Positions 52,108 to 63,304 of a stretch of 64,000 nt of DNA are shown one piece after another; position 1 is the stretch's first letter; each line of letters begins with the position of its first letter. Source of the DNA: Mesorhabditis belari (lineage: Eukaryota; Nematoda; Chromadorea; Rhabditida; Rhabditidae). The notes under the pieces were generated by a model. That model was not told the origin of the DNA, did not search any database, and saw nothing but the letters and a program-made list of their open reading frames with translations. The stretch covers positions 1,024,001-1,088,000 of the forward strand of contig CAUEEP010000724.1 in NCBI GenBank assembly GCA_958450365.1, written 5' to 3'. A program made the position numbers and the translations under genes.

Positions 52108-52875
52108 GGTCAAATTTGTAAACAAATCTCTCTATTGCATTCAATTCTTCAGTTTTCTTGCATTTTTCGCAATTTTCTTTCATTTTCTTGGATTTTCTTG
52201 GATTTTTCTTCAATTTTCTTCAATTTTCCTCAATTTTCTTTCATTTTCTTGGATTTTTCTTCAATTTTCTTCAATTTTCTTCAGTTTGCTTACATTTTTC
52301 TTCAATTTTCTTTGATTTTCTTCAATTTTCTTCAATTTTCTTTCATTTTCTTGGATTTTTCTTCAATTTTATTCAATTTTCTTCAGTTTGCTTACATTTT
52401 TCTTCAATTTTCTTTCATTTTCTTCAATTTTCTTCAATTTTCATCAATTCTCTTTCATTATATTGTACTGTAGTGTAGACAGTTAGTGTTGGATCGTTCT
52501 CAAATAATTTGAAGCAAAGATTCGTTGGTCACAGCCAAGTCTGGGCATCATTGAGCCTACAGGACCTAGAAGCCAAGTCTGGGCATCATTCTGTAGGGGC
52601 CAATGATGCCCAGACTTGGAGTCTAGGTCCTATAGGTCCAATGATGTCCAGACTTGGCTTCTAGGTCCTGTAGGTTCAATGATCAAATGTCCAATGATAC
52701 CCAGACCTGGTCTGTTCAATGCTCGATTAAAACCTGCAGAAAATGCAAGAAAATTGAAGAAATAATGCATGAAAATTGAAGAAATGATGCGTTTAGAGTG
52801 CACTAGAAAGGTTATGCTTAGAAAATTGAGCACTATCCACAATCACAAAGCCACAATCGCAAAGCACAAAGCACC
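52108..52875. mobile_element. GTACTTTGTGCTC MITE split by a minisatellite
   Basis: The left half (52108-52160: CAAATTTGTAAACAAATCTC, ATTCAATTCTTCAGTTTTCT) and right half (52725-52875: GCAAGAAAATTGAAGAA, GTGCACTAGAAAGGTTATGC) are the two arms of the same hairpin. Between them are an 11-bp TTTTCTTCAAT array (52150-52455) and a set of inverted copies of AAGTCTGGGCATCATT (52535-52700). The array unit equals the arm sequence at its edge. Confidence 0.65.
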
Positions 52876-52999
52876 CCATTTTCTTCACCTTTCAGTAGCT
52901 CATTTCCAACAGGTTCCTCACTATGTAAGTCAATAGAATGCTTGCGTACCCTAAGTGTCAATCCAATAAGCCCGACCCAACAAAAAGACAGGTTATTTG

Positions 53000-53760
53000 A
53001 AGGGAAAAGTGGGATGGGTGAAGAGAAATTATTTGATTACAAGCGACACCGGACGAGAACAAACGAAAAGCGAAAAACGAGCGGGTTACGTTGAGAAAAT
53101 TGAGGAAATTGAGGAAATTTCGATTTTAAGTCGTACTTTTTTTGCTTTATTCTGTAAACACACTAAAAAAAGGGGAAAAAAAGGGGAAGAATTTGGGGGG
53201 GGGGAGAGTTTAAAAAAAAAAAAAAAAAAAATAATGCAATCGGTAAAGGAACGGCTGAGAAGACGAAGGTGGAATTTGGTTTGGCTTGGAATTTTCCCAT
53301 GTCTACTATGTACTCTGTTATCAAATGTACTGTACTATATATGTACTATACTGTACTATACGTCCTTTGCTATAACTAAAGTCCTTATAAACTCAAAAAA
53401 TTCAAACCAGGTCAAAGTTTCGGGTTCTTTTATTAGACAATTCAAAAACTCAGAAGTTTATTATGCTTGTACTTTTTTTTTACGACTTTTTACTGTATAC
53501 TTTTTCTATTTTTATTCTTTTTACTTAGCTCTTTTATATCCAAATTAGGGAAAAGGAATTTTGGATTTAAATTTTTATGTTTTTGTTGTTTTTTTCCCGA
53601 ATGTCCCTTTATCCTATTCTCATTACAGATCCGCCTTTTCCCGCTACAATTCCGCTTCCCCGTTGACCCTCAGTTCCTGTTTGACTCTTTCTATAAGCTG
53701 TGGGAAATAAAATTCTTATTGTGTGCTAATTGCTAATTGTCAAAAATACCTTAAATGCCG
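53000..53760. other. No gene recognised; homopolymer patch at 53195-53232
   Basis: AT-rich with a G9 and an A20-like run. A frame spans it only by reading the homopolymers and lacks any recognisable domain. Confidence 0.4.
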
Positions 53761-53768
53761 TTCATGCC

Positions 53769-53970
53769 AAAAATACCGTAAATATTCTAATAGAAGAGCC
53801 CCTATAGAAGCGTCGCGTAGTCTACACTTAAACTCAAAGAACTCCGCTTATATCTCGACACCAGTAAGTGTATTATCGTAAATATTCTAATAGAAGAGCC
53901 CCCCCCCTATAGAAGTGTCGCGTAGTCTAAGTTTACTTTCAAACAAATGCTCATATCTCAGCACTAGTAC
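53769..53970 (+). repeat. Two head-to-tail copies of a ~105-bp dispersed repeat
   Basis: Each copy reads CGTAAATATTCTAATAGAAG, CCCTATAGAAG, GTCGCGTAGTCTA and CATATCTC. An inverted copy is at 2885-2990. Confidence 0.8.
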
Positions 53971-54034
53971 CTTGGTTTCTGCTCGCTTAGGTATCAAATT
54001 AAAGTAGAGAAGATGGTGATTGTTTTGTGATATA

Positions 54035-54575
54035 ACACTTATTTTTAGCTCAAATGCTAAGCTCAAATTTTTTAGGCTCAAATTTTTAAGCTCAAGGTTT
54101 TAAGCTCAAATGTTAAGCTCAAAGTTTTAAGCTCAAGGTTTTAAGCTCAAAGTTTTAAGCTCAATGTTTTAAGCTCAAAGTTTTAAGCTCAATGCTTTAA
54201 GCTCAGTTTGAAGCTCAAGGTTTTAAGCTCAAGGTTTTAAGCTCAAAGTTTTAAGCTCAAATGTTAAGCTCAAAGTTTTAAGCTCAAGGTTTTAAGCTCA
54301 GTTTGAAGCTCAAAGTTTTAAGCTCAAGGTTTTAAGCTCAAAGTTTTAAGCTCAAGGCTTTAAGCTCATGTTTGAAGCTCAAAGTTTTAAGCTCAAGGTT
54401 TTAAGCTCAAAGTTTTAAGCTCAAGGCTTTAAGCTCAGTTTGAAGCTCAAAGTTTTAAGCTCAAGGTTTAAAGCTCAAGGCTTTAAGCTCAGTTTGAAGC
54501 TCAGTTTTAAGCTCAAGGTTTTAAGCTCAAAGTTTTAAGCTCAAAGTTCACGAGGTACAGCTCAAAGTTGTACCT
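54035..54575. repeat. AAGCTCAAGGTTTT array ending in a perfect palindrome
   Basis: About 35 units of 14-15 bp. The last unit is embedded in TTCACGAGGTACA ... TGTACCTCGTGAA (54546-54581), an inverted repeat around CTCAAAGT. Confidence 0.93.
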
Positions 54576-54624
54576 CGTGAAGCCAAAATCCTCCACGTTT
54601 CCGTCCATAAACTCATTCACACAA

Positions 54625-54775
54625 TAGCATTTCGCATTTTCCCATTCACACAATAGCATTTCGATCTGTGTTCCCAAAAAAAAAGAGCGCTAAATCTAGA
54701 ATCGAAAACTTTTAATATAACGGCCGGAATTGTGTAAAAACGGATCGAAATGCTATTGTGTGAAATGCTATCGTA
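54625..54775. mobile_element. Palindromic MITE-like element
   Basis: CACACAATAGCATTTCGATC at about 54650 is matched inverted by GATCGAAATGCTATTGTGTG ending 54762, with a partial outer repeat on each side. The spacer is AT-rich with GGCCGG. No frame is present. Confidence 0.7.
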
Positions 54776-54789
54776 TTTAATAAAGCGCA

Positions 54790-55570
54790 GAAGTGTGTAA
54801 TATAGCTGAAGTCTATTTCAACATCAGCATCCAACTCAGCTTTGCGATACAAACTCTCAAAAATGGGATGATGCAAGAATTTGGGGCGATTGGCTGGGTG
54901 ACTATGAGGCTTTTTTTGAAATGGACAAAAATGGACACAGGCTACACAATGTAAAATTGGAGCACATTGGGCGAGTGGGCAGGCAAAGGGGGAAGGGAAC
55001 CGTGGTAGGAAGTGACCAGCTCAATGACAGGAGAGTCAAAGGTTAAAGGCCGAAAATAGAAATCCGGCTTTGAACGCTGACATCATTGCGGTATTTACAT
55101 AAGGATTTGGATGGGATAACTATAGGAGAAGGCCAGTGTATGGGTCTAATATCTAGTTTGTTACTAGTCTAGTCTAGTCTGTACAAAATTTGGTTTTGGA
55201 CCTGAGCTTGCCAGGCTTTGGATCTGAGCTTGCCAGGCTTTGGACCTGAGCTTGCGTTGATCTGGCCTAGCTTTTTATATAGAGACCAGGAATTGTCTCA
55301 GGTCCAGGCCTAGGCTAGCTTCTGGTCTGATCTCCTGGCTTTCCAGGTTAGAAGTCTTTCCTAGAAAAACTCTTTGGCTCTGAAGCTGGCCTGGCCTGAA
55401 CAGACTTGCAGGCCATATGACCAAGCGCGGACATATTGTACATCTTTGGAACCCAGCCCAGCTCTAGATTTATCTAATCTACTATATATAATACGTCAGA
55501 ATCCGAACTATCGAAAATTCGAATTAATTGCATAAAATCGCGCAGAATTTATATTTTTTACAAATTTGGT
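54790..55570. other. No gene recognised
   Basis: Short GACCTGAGCTTGCCAGGCTTTG-type repeat (three units, 55198-55258; positions only approximate) and CTAGT runs near 55160. Confidence 0.4.
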
Positions 55571-55619
55571 ATGATTCTATGCAGAAAAAAATTGTCTACA
55601 GGATACAGGCTCCAAAACG

Positions 55620-56622
55620 ATAAATTAGTTCGGATTCGGACACTAGCTCGGAGTGAGACGCTGGCTCGGATTCATAGCTTAGATTTGGACACTAGTTCGA
55701 ATTCGGAGACTAGTTCTGCTTTGGACACTAGTTTAGATTCGGACACTAGCTCGGATTCGGACGCTGGCTCGGATCCCTGGCTCGGATTCCTAGCTCGGAT
55801 TCGGACATTAGTTCGGATCTGGACACTAGTTTAGATTCGGACATTAGCTCGGATTCGGACGCTGGCTCGGATCCCTGGCTCGGATTCCTAGCTCGGATTC
55901 GGACATTAGTTCGGATCTGGACACTAGTTTAGATTCGGACGCTAGCTCGGATTCGGACGCTGGCTCGGATTCATAGCTTGGATTCGGACACTAGTTCGGA
56001 TCTGGACACTAGTTTAGATTCGGACATTAGCTCGGATTCGGACGCTGGCTCGGATCCCTGGCTCGGATTCCTAGCTCGGATTCGGACACTAGTTCGGATC
56101 TGGACACTAGTTTAGATTCGGACGCTAGCTCGGATTCGGACGCTGGCTCGGATCCCTGGCTCGGATTCCTAGCTCGGATTCGGACACTAGTTCGGATCTG
56201 GACACTAGTTTAGATTCGGACGCTAGCTCGGATTCGGACGCTGGCTCGGATCCCTGGCTCGGATTCCTAGCTCGGATTCGGACACTAGTTCGGATCTGGA
56301 CACTAGTTTAGATTCGGACGCTAGCTCGGATTCGGACGCTGGCTCGGATCCCTGGCTCGGATTCCTAGCTCGGATTCGGACACTAGTTCGGATCTGGACA
56401 CTAGTTTAGATTCGGACGCTAGCTCGGATTCGGACGCTGGCTCGGATTCCTAGCTCGGATTCGGACATTAGTTCGGATCTGGACACTAGTTTAGATTCGG
56501 ACGCTAGCTCGGATTCGGATCCCTGGCTCGGATTCCTAGCTCGGATTCGGACACTAGTTCGGATCTGGACACTAGTTTAGATTCGGATGCTAGCTCGAAT
56601 TTGGACGCTTGCTCGGATTCGG
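55620..56622. repeat. 1-kb higher-order repeat based on CTCGGATTCGGACACTAGTT
   Basis: Base units of about 18 bp (CTCGGATTCGGACACTAG, TTCGGATCTGGACACTAG, TTTAGATTCGGACGCTAG, CTCGGATCCCTGG) are arranged in a fixed order that repeats about every 110-120 bp, at least eight times. The right end runs directly into a SINE tail at 56627. Confidence 0.95.
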
Positions 56623-56626
56623 ACGT

Positions 56627-56838
56627 AACATATAAAAGAGCTTTCTGTCTGTCTGTACGAACATTTTCTCGGCCGTGTTTTGACCAGCTAAAACTTCTTT
56701 AGAAAGCCTTAGAATATATTGTAATTGCTTCATTTAAAATAAAAAAATCAAAAAGCCAAGATTGAGTGGCACTACGTGGGGTCGAGCTCGGCTCGTGTAA
56801 GCGGTAGACAAGCGCGCTCTCGACTGGGCCATGGCGAG
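56627..56838 (-). mobile_element. tRNA-derived SINE, copy with head and tail
   Basis: The head on minus starts near 56838 (CGCCATGGCCCAGTCGAGAG, A box) and continues to GAGCTCGACCCCAC. The body contains GGCCGTGTTTTGACCAG (plus). The tail GTACAGACAGACAGAAAG then TATATG faces the higher-order array. Confidence 0.82.
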
Positions 56839-56849
56839 AGAGAAAAGAC

Positions 56850-57785
56850 TAAAACTTAAACCTGAAAAACCTATCGTCAGCCGGGTTTTTGGCTGGTCTA
56901 ATCAATAAAACGCTGTTCAATTTTCCATGGATATTCTAGAGTGGGTAATCGCTGGTCGATGGATTGGATTAAAGATGGGAAACGATGGATTAAAGTGCGC
57001 TGATTGCTGATTAGTCTTTATAAAACCCCTCAAAGCTTTAAAATAGATAATTCCTTGACGTCTTAATAGCTCGTAAATGCATTTAAAAAAGTTTTAAGTT
57101 GAAAATTGATCAGTTTTTGGTTGAAAATTGACAATTTTTGGTTTAAATTTGACTCTTTTTGACAATTTTGACTCAATTTTGCTCAATTTTGACATTTTTT
57201 AGCTTTTCGCTCTTTTCTAAGACAAAATATATCTATATTTGAATATAATTTTCAATAAATTAAGCAAAGATAAACATTTTTATACACTTTATTTCAAAAT
57301 CTCCCGAATTAAAATGAAAAAAAAAAAACGTTTTAATTCTGGTCACTTCAAAGGGAAAAGTACAGAAAAACAGAAAAACAGAAAAACAGAAAAACAATAA
57401 AATCAAATATTTATGACTAACAAATAAACATCAAACTCTTTCAAAATCCATTCTTTTCACTATTTTTAGTCAGCTTCTGACTGAATTTAGCCAATATTTC
57501 TGTTTTTTGGCTTTTCCGTGAGTCATTTGAGGGAAATTCTGAATTGGGGGAGATTTGGACTTGCCTTTTTTTGGAGAGATTTCATTAGTCAACAAAAAGG
57601 ATGAGCCGATTTCGCAACGAATAGCCGAACAAGTCTGTTTAGCTGAATTTGAAACCTTTTTGGCTTTATCAGATTGAAATTTGAAACATATTTTAAGCGA
57701 AAATCTATCAATCAATTATTTTCAAATTCAAATTCATTCAATTCATTATTTAGATTGATAACAAGTTCGAAATTGCGAATCAGCG
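56850..57785. other. No gene recognised
   Basis: AT-rich; ACAGAAAA microsatellite at 57362-57396 and TTGACTC/TTTGAC repeats near 57120-57195. A weak minus frame near 57470-57715 has no recognisable feature. Confidence 0.4.
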
Positions 57786-57789
57786 TGCT

Positions 57790-58165
57790 TAAAACCCTAC
57801 CCTAAACTCCTGGCCTTGTAATCGACTCCCTTGTAAACCTACCCTAAACCCTTGGCCTTGTAATCAACTTCCTTGTAAACCTACCCCAAATCCCTGGCCT
57901 TGTAATCAACTCCCTTGTAAACCTACCCCAAACCCCTGGCCTTGTAATCAACTCCCTTGTAAACCTACCCTAAACCCTTGACCATGTCATCAACTCCCTT
58001 GTAAACCTACCCTAAACCCCTGGCCTTGTAATCAACTTCCTTGTAAACCTACCCCAAATCCCTGGCCTTGTAACAACTTCCTTGTAAACCTACCCTAAAC
58101 CCTTGACCATGTCATCAACTCCCTTGTAAACCTACCCTAAACCCCTGGCCTTGTAATCAACTCTC
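57790..58165. repeat. ~42-bp tandem array
   Basis: Nine units built on AAACCTACCCTAAACCCCTG plus GCCTTGTAATCAACTCCCTT, with shared variants (GACCATGTCATCAAC) in every third or fourth unit, so higher-order copying has occurred. Confidence 0.95.
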
Positions 58166-58429
58166 ATAGGATTTGCCTAGTAACAGACTTTTTCTAAAAC
58201 CTCATTTCTAGATAAATTTCCCGAAAATGAATGAAATTCTCGTTTTTTCTCGATTCACAAACCAGTGATTAACCGGATTTCGAGAAATTGTACGCAAAAT
58301 GGCTATGTACGCAAAACGAAAAGGATTGAGAAGCGGATTTGAGAGTTAAAATTTGGAAACTCTAAAAGCATCTATTTTCAGTTTTATTTTGAATTTTTTA
58401 TTCACAAAATGAAATCAATCTGAACATAG

Positions 58430-58760
58430 CCAAAGTCTTGTCAAAGTCTTGTCAAAGTCTTGCTAAAGTCTTGTCAAAGTCTTGTCAAAGTCTTGTCAAA
58501 GTCCAAAGTCCAAAGCCAAAGCCAATCTTTTCAGAAATTCATTATTATTTCACTAAAATGGGATTTTTTTGTGTGAAAAATGAAAAACATAAGAAAAACT
58601 ATTGGCAGTTGGCAAAAACTATTGGCAAAAGGCTGAAAAGTGGCCAGGGAAGAGGTAAAATCACATTTCAAACCAAATTTCAAACAATTTCGATCAATTT
58701 CAAACAATTTCGAACAATTTCGAACAATTTCAAACAATTTCAAACAATTTCAAACAATTA
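58430..58760. repeat. TCAAAGTCTTG and CAAACAATTTC arrays
   Basis: Six 11-bp units at 58436-58503 and seven 11-bp units at 58672-58757, separated by unrelated sequence. Confidence 0.88.
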
Positions 58761-59024
58761 CAACTTCCTCGTCATTTTTAAAACTTCCTTTTTGACCAAA
58801 ACGATTTGAAAACGATTTGAAAACGTTTTTTTCGGGTTCAAAAGTTTGTTTAGGGAGATTTTAATCAAATATTGATATGAATGGGATTTTTGGGTTCAAG
58901 TTTTAGCTCAAAGCCTTTTCAGCATCAATCTGTTTTGTGGTCAGTGCTGAGCGTTTTTGAGGAAATGTAGAAATGTAGACTTTGAGGGGCTGAATGGAAA
59001 GTTATTCAAATTATATTCAAATAA

Positions 59025-59255
59025 TAGATTGATACTAGAATAATAGATTAGAATGATAGATTAGAATGATAGATTAGAATAATAGATTAGAATAATAGAT
59101 TAGAATGATAGATTAGAATGTAGATTAGAATGATAGATTAGAATAATAGATTAGAATGATAGATTAGAATGATAGATTAGAATGATAGATTAGTGATAGA
59201 TTAGAATGATAGATTAGAATGATAGATTAGAATAATAGATTAGAATAATAGACAA
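59025..59255. repeat. 14-bp array (AATGATAGATTAGA)
   Basis: About 16 units with AATAATAGATTAGA variants. Confidence 0.95.
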
Positions 59256-59850
59256 ATAATTATAATATTTTAGTTCATTCAAATTCTAGAGAACTTTCAC
59301 CGGAAATATCCCAATTAATTGAGTAATTGAGGAAAATATTTTTCCCCTTTCTCAAATCCTTTTTTCTATCTTTTCCCCATCTAGACACACTTCTTAAATA
59401 AAAAGATTATTCCGTAAATAGAATTCTTGCGGAATCTCTTTAAAAAACCCACCAAATTTGGGTAATTTCACTTGAAATCTCAGTTTCTAACATCAAAAAA
59501 TCGTTCTTTGAAGCGCAAATTTTTTGCGCAAAATTTTTCCCACCTTTGCTTGTTAGTTCTTGAGAATTTTTCGAGCAAAAAGTGTCTAAATTAAAAAGTA
59601 AAATCATTTTATTCCCAAAAACATCTGCGATCTTTGATGAACAGATGGAAAAAGCAAAAAAAGACTATTATCAGCTATTAGTTTAGACTTTTGTCAACAT
59701 GTTTGCTTGTTTGCTGGCTTGCTTGCTTTTCCTTTTCGAATTTGCTAGGAATCGAAGATTGATTTATCTCCCCGTCCTGGCTGGATCAACATTCTCTCCT
59801 CGTCGATACTTGTGACCTCTCCGCGTTCTCCCTCTCTCTCTCCGAACTCT
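59256..59850. other. No gene recognised
   Basis: AT-rich; short TTGCTTGTTTGCTGGC repeat near 59700. Confidence 0.4.
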
Positions 59851-59854
59851 CGAG

Positions 59855-60330
59855 GAGCCTAAGCCTGAGCCTGAGCCTGTGCCCGAGCCTAAGCCTGAGC
59901 CTGAGCCTAAGTCTAAGCCTTAGCCTAAACCTAAGCCTAAGCCTGAGCCTGAGCCTAATCCTAAGCCCAAGCCTAAGCCTGAGCCTAAAACTAAGCCTAA
60001 ACCTGAGCCTGAGCCTGTGCCCGAGCCTAAGCCTAACCAAGATGCTCCTATGGGCGGCGCATGAGCATCGCCAAGGTGTCCCTTAGCTCCGAGAACTGGT
60101 TGAGATCCAGAAAATGGGGGGTTTAGCCCAAACCCAAATAGACTTAGTGCGAGGCGTTAGCCGCTAGCCTTCGCACTAAGTCCAAGCCCAAGCCTAAGCT
60201 TAAGCCTGAGCCTAAGCCTAAGCCTGAGCCTAATCCTAAGCCTAAGCCCAAGCCTGAGCCTAAAACTAAGCCTGAGCCTAAACCTAAGCCTAAGCCTGAG
60301 TCTAAACCTAAGCCTAACCTCCGAGCACAA
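59855..60330 (-). repeat. Interstitial TTAGGC/TCAGGC telomere-like arrays
   Basis: Two arrays, 59855-60032 and 60180-60320, of CCTAAG and CCTGAG hexamers; on minus these read TTAGGC and TCAGGC with occasional TTAGGA and GGGC. They are separated by about 145 bp of unique sequence. The Leu/Arg frames on minus are shadows. Confidence 0.9.
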
Positions 60331-60507
60331 CCCGTTCACCAAACTCATCATCTCCGCCGGCACAACCAAGCGAACCTAGAGAATGATTGAAAACAAACTA
60401 TATTAAGCTCACTTGATTTATAAAACAATTTTCCTTATCTTAATTGATTGATTTAATGAAATCGAAGAATTGGTTGAAGAAGAAAGATTGTTTTAATTAT
60501 GGGAAAG

Positions 60508-60632
60508 ATGTACTTTGTATATTTTGTAGAAATTCTTCATTTTCTCTCACAACAACACCCGAATCTCAAGAGAACTGAAAAATTCAGAGCGCCAGAAACG
60601 TGTGTTTACAAAAATAAGCTATAAAGTATACC
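60508..60632. mobile_element. Palindromic MITE, GTACTTTGT family, copy
   Basis: GATGTACTTTGTATATTTTG at the left, GCGCCAGAAACGTGTGTTTA and TATAAAGTATACC at the right, with TTCTTCATTTTCT in the arm. Confidence 0.75.
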
Positions 60633-60670
60633 TTGAACAGTGCTTAGATCAGATCTAGAACGATAAAATC

Positions 60671-60920
60671 GATCTTTACGGTTATCGGCGGGCGGGGGAG
60701 GGGCGAGTTTTTGGCGAACTTGGAGCTCATTTTTAGGCATCTTAAACATGTCAGATCAGCATGTTTAAATAAGATTTAAATAGCTTAGAACGTCAGCTTT
60801 CAGAAACTATTTGTTTTATCAAAATTTATTAACAAAAACATATCTAAAATCGGGCTAGAAGTTGGTCAAAAACTTGGCTCCCGCCGATAATCGCTACTCC
60901 CGCCGTTAACCGGAAAGATC
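60671..60920. mobile_element. Palindromic element with GATCTTTCCGGTTA ends
   Basis: GATCTTTACGGTTATCGGCG at 60671 is matched inverted by CGCCGTTAACCGGAAAGATC ending 60920. Internal arms share GCGAGTTTTTGG-like and CCCGCCGATAATCGC stretches. About 250 bp, no frame. Confidence 0.7.
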
Positions 60921-60924
60921 CAAT

Positions 60925-61380
60925 AAAATCTATGCTATCTATTCTCCTTTCTCTATAATCTATAAAATTGTTCTTTTAATAAATCATAGAACTCAAAAAT
61001 ATGGCCACTGTTTGCGCAAAAATCCAAAATCCTCGCGTCACAATATTTTCACAGAAGTTTGCACTTTAAGCTGACCGTTTTTTCTATTTTTCGGCTCAAA
61101 AATGGCAAAAATGGCACCTGTTTTGAGCTAAATTTAGAAATCATTAAAAATATTGCGGATTTGAAGAGGGTTTTGATGGTCTTTTCTGTGGGGTATTTGT
61201 GCGGAAAACAAGTGAGAGCAAACAGTGAGCAGACAGGGGAAAATGTGATTGGACTTGGAGATGATTTGGATGAATGTGTTTTCGAGTGTATCGAGATGAT
61301 GATTTGTAGCGATGAAACAGGAAAATAGCTAGAGAATATGGCAAAGAACTGTTTTTGGGGACTTTGGGAGAAAATTTCTT
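60925..61380. other. Unassigned stretch with an open frame
   Basis: 61051-61328 (plus) follows TATTTTCACAG and stays open to a TAG at 61326-61328. It reads in part CFELNLEIIKNIADLKRVLM and later GLGDDLDECVFECIEMMICS. It could be a terminal exon. No family is recognised and no partner exon was found. Confidence 0.3.
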
Positions 61381-61384
61381 AGCC

Positions 61385-61745
61385 TTAGCTCTTAGCCAAA
61401 GCCAAAGCCAGAGCCAGAGCTAAGCCAAAGCCAGAGCTAAGCTAAAGCCAGAGCTAAGCTAAAGCCAGAGCTAAGCCAAAGCTAGAGCCAGAGCCAGAGC
61501 TAAGCTAAAGCCAGAGCCAGAGCCAGAGCTAAGCTAAGCCAAAGCCAGAGCTAAGCTAAAGCCAGAGCTAAGCCAAAGCTAGAGCTAAGCTAAAGCCAGA
61601 GCCAGAGCTAAGCTAAGCCAAAGCCAGAGCTAGAGCTAAGCTAAAGCCAAAGCCAAAGCCAGAGCTAAGCTAAAGCCAGAGCTAAACCAGAGCCAGAGCT
61701 AAGCTAAAGCCAGCCCTAAGAGCCAACTTAAGAGCTAAGAAGCTA
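61385..61745. repeat. 360-bp array of AAAGCCAGAGCTAAGC units
   Basis: Hexamer-based (AAAGCC, AGAGCC, AGAGCT, AAGCTA). Confidence 0.95.
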
Positions 61746-61789
61746 AAGAAGAGCAAGAGCTAGATTAGCTAAGTGAAAGATGAAACAAT

Positions 61790-62100
61790 TTATTGAAAGA
61801 ATGGATGCCCAATTCCAAGTTCAGACAATTTGACACTTCAGGCAGGACAATTCAGGCAAGACAATTCAAACAAGACAATTCAAGTTCCAGAACATCACTG
61901 TTAACACATTCTCTGAAAGACTTGGCTTTGTGGCCCCGCTCATTCGATGAATCTCATTTCAAAGCTTTCAAAAGGACAAATGCCATTAGAAATGTACAGA
62001 ATGTTCATATTGAAACGAGCAAATTGAACTTTGCAAAGATGATTCAAAAACTATAAAGGCTTGGCTGTGTGGCCTCGCTCATTCGATGATTCTAATTTCA
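61790..62100. repeat. Direct duplication around GTGGCC / CTCATTCGATGA
   Basis: GACTTGGCTTTGTGGCCCCG through ATTTCAAA (61919-61968) recurs at 62058-62105 (GGCTTGGCTGTGTGGCCTCG). A GACAATTCA repeat precedes it. Confidence 0.7.
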
Positions 62101-62213
62101 AAACAAAAGGATAAATACTATTGGGCCTTTTCAACCTGGCCATTTTTCCCAGTCCAAAGTCAGGTCTAATCAAAAGAAGAACAAGAACAAGTGCTTTGAA
62201 ATGTTCCGGTTGT

Positions 62214-62375
62214 TAGGTCCCAGTTAAGTCCCAGGCTTAACTGGGACCTAACAGCACGGTAAGTCCCAGGCTTAACTGGGACCTAACAGCACGGTAGGTC
62301 CCAGGCTTAACTGGGATCTAACAGCACGGTAAGTCCCAGGCTTACCGTGCTGTCTATCATCACAGGCTTACCGTG
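62214..62375. repeat. Array of self-complementary ~37-bp units
   Basis: Units of GTCCCAGGCTTAACTGGGAC plus CTAACAGCACGGTAA; each contains the palindrome GTCCCAGxxxxxxCTGGGAC. The last unit is inverted (CTTACCGTGCTG), so the whole can fold as a cruciform. Confidence 0.88.
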
Positions 62376-62379
62376 CTGA

Positions 62380-62940
62380 TAGATTTCGATTTCATCTCCA
62401 ACGAGTGGCTTGATCCAGGAGTAAACCCAGAGACTTGATCCTAGTTTTCAACGAAATTTTGGGAATCTAGAGTGTGCCAAAAAGGGTCCGTTTCTGAGCC
62501 CAATCACACAAAGAACATGCCTATACTACGTCAGAATTTTGCTTACAAAATAACTCAATTCCTAGCGTCACGCCAACTCCAACAATCATCACTGAATCAT
62601 CAATCAATCTGAGCACAAAAAAAATTGATGATGCCACTCAAAAATGAGTGGGCTAATCGAGTGATGAGTCAGCCACGAAAATTCCCCGTTCTCGAGCTTT
62701 CTCTTTGCTTTTTTCTTGGGTAAAAATCGATACCCAATGCTTCGTAGACTCATTTTTTCTCTGTTTACCCGGTCCTATTTTTTGCTGATGAGTTTTTTTC
62801 TTTTGAGTGATCTCTAGAAAACAACACTGATCTCTTATGATTTAACGAAATAAAATTTTAGGGATCTTGGACTTGAGAATAGAATGGATAACTAAAAATT
62901 GGATAAAATTGTATACGTTTTGAATCCTGAGTAGGCCTAG
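62380..62940. other. No gene recognised
   Basis: Nothing beyond short repeats (TGATGAGT, 62625-62800). Confidence 0.4.
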
Positions 62941-62959
62941 GGGAGATTTGGGTGTGTGG

Positions 62960-63298
62960 ATAAGGCCAAGCCAAGTCAGGCCAAGCCAAGTCAGGCCAAG
63001 CCAAGTCAGGATGAGGCCAAGCCAAGTCAGGATGAGGTCAAGCCAAGTCAGGATGAGGCCAAGCCAAGTCAGGATGAGGCCAAGCCAAGTCAGGATGAGG
63101 CCAAGCCTAGTCAGGATGAGGCCAAGCCAAGTCAGGATGAGGCCAAGCCAAGTCAGGATGAGGCCAAGCCAAGTCAGGATGAGGCCAAGCCAAGTCAGGC
63201 CAAGCCAAGTCAGGCCAAGCCAAGTCAGGATGAAGCCAAGTCAAGTCAGGATGAGGCCAAGTCAAGTCAGGATGAGGCCAAGCCAAGTCAAACCACTA
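62960..63298. repeat. ~20-bp array (GGATGAGGCCAAGCCAAGTC)
   Basis: About 17 units, some shortened by loss of GGATGA. Open in two plus frames; not a gene. Confidence 0.96.
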
Positions 63299-63304
63299 GT
63301 TATT

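Noticed and set aside
52997..53548. 183-codon plus frame with hydrophobic C-terminal half
   Set aside because: It depends on reading through G9 and A20-like homopolymers, has no recognisable domain, and its hydrophobicity follows from T-rich DNA.
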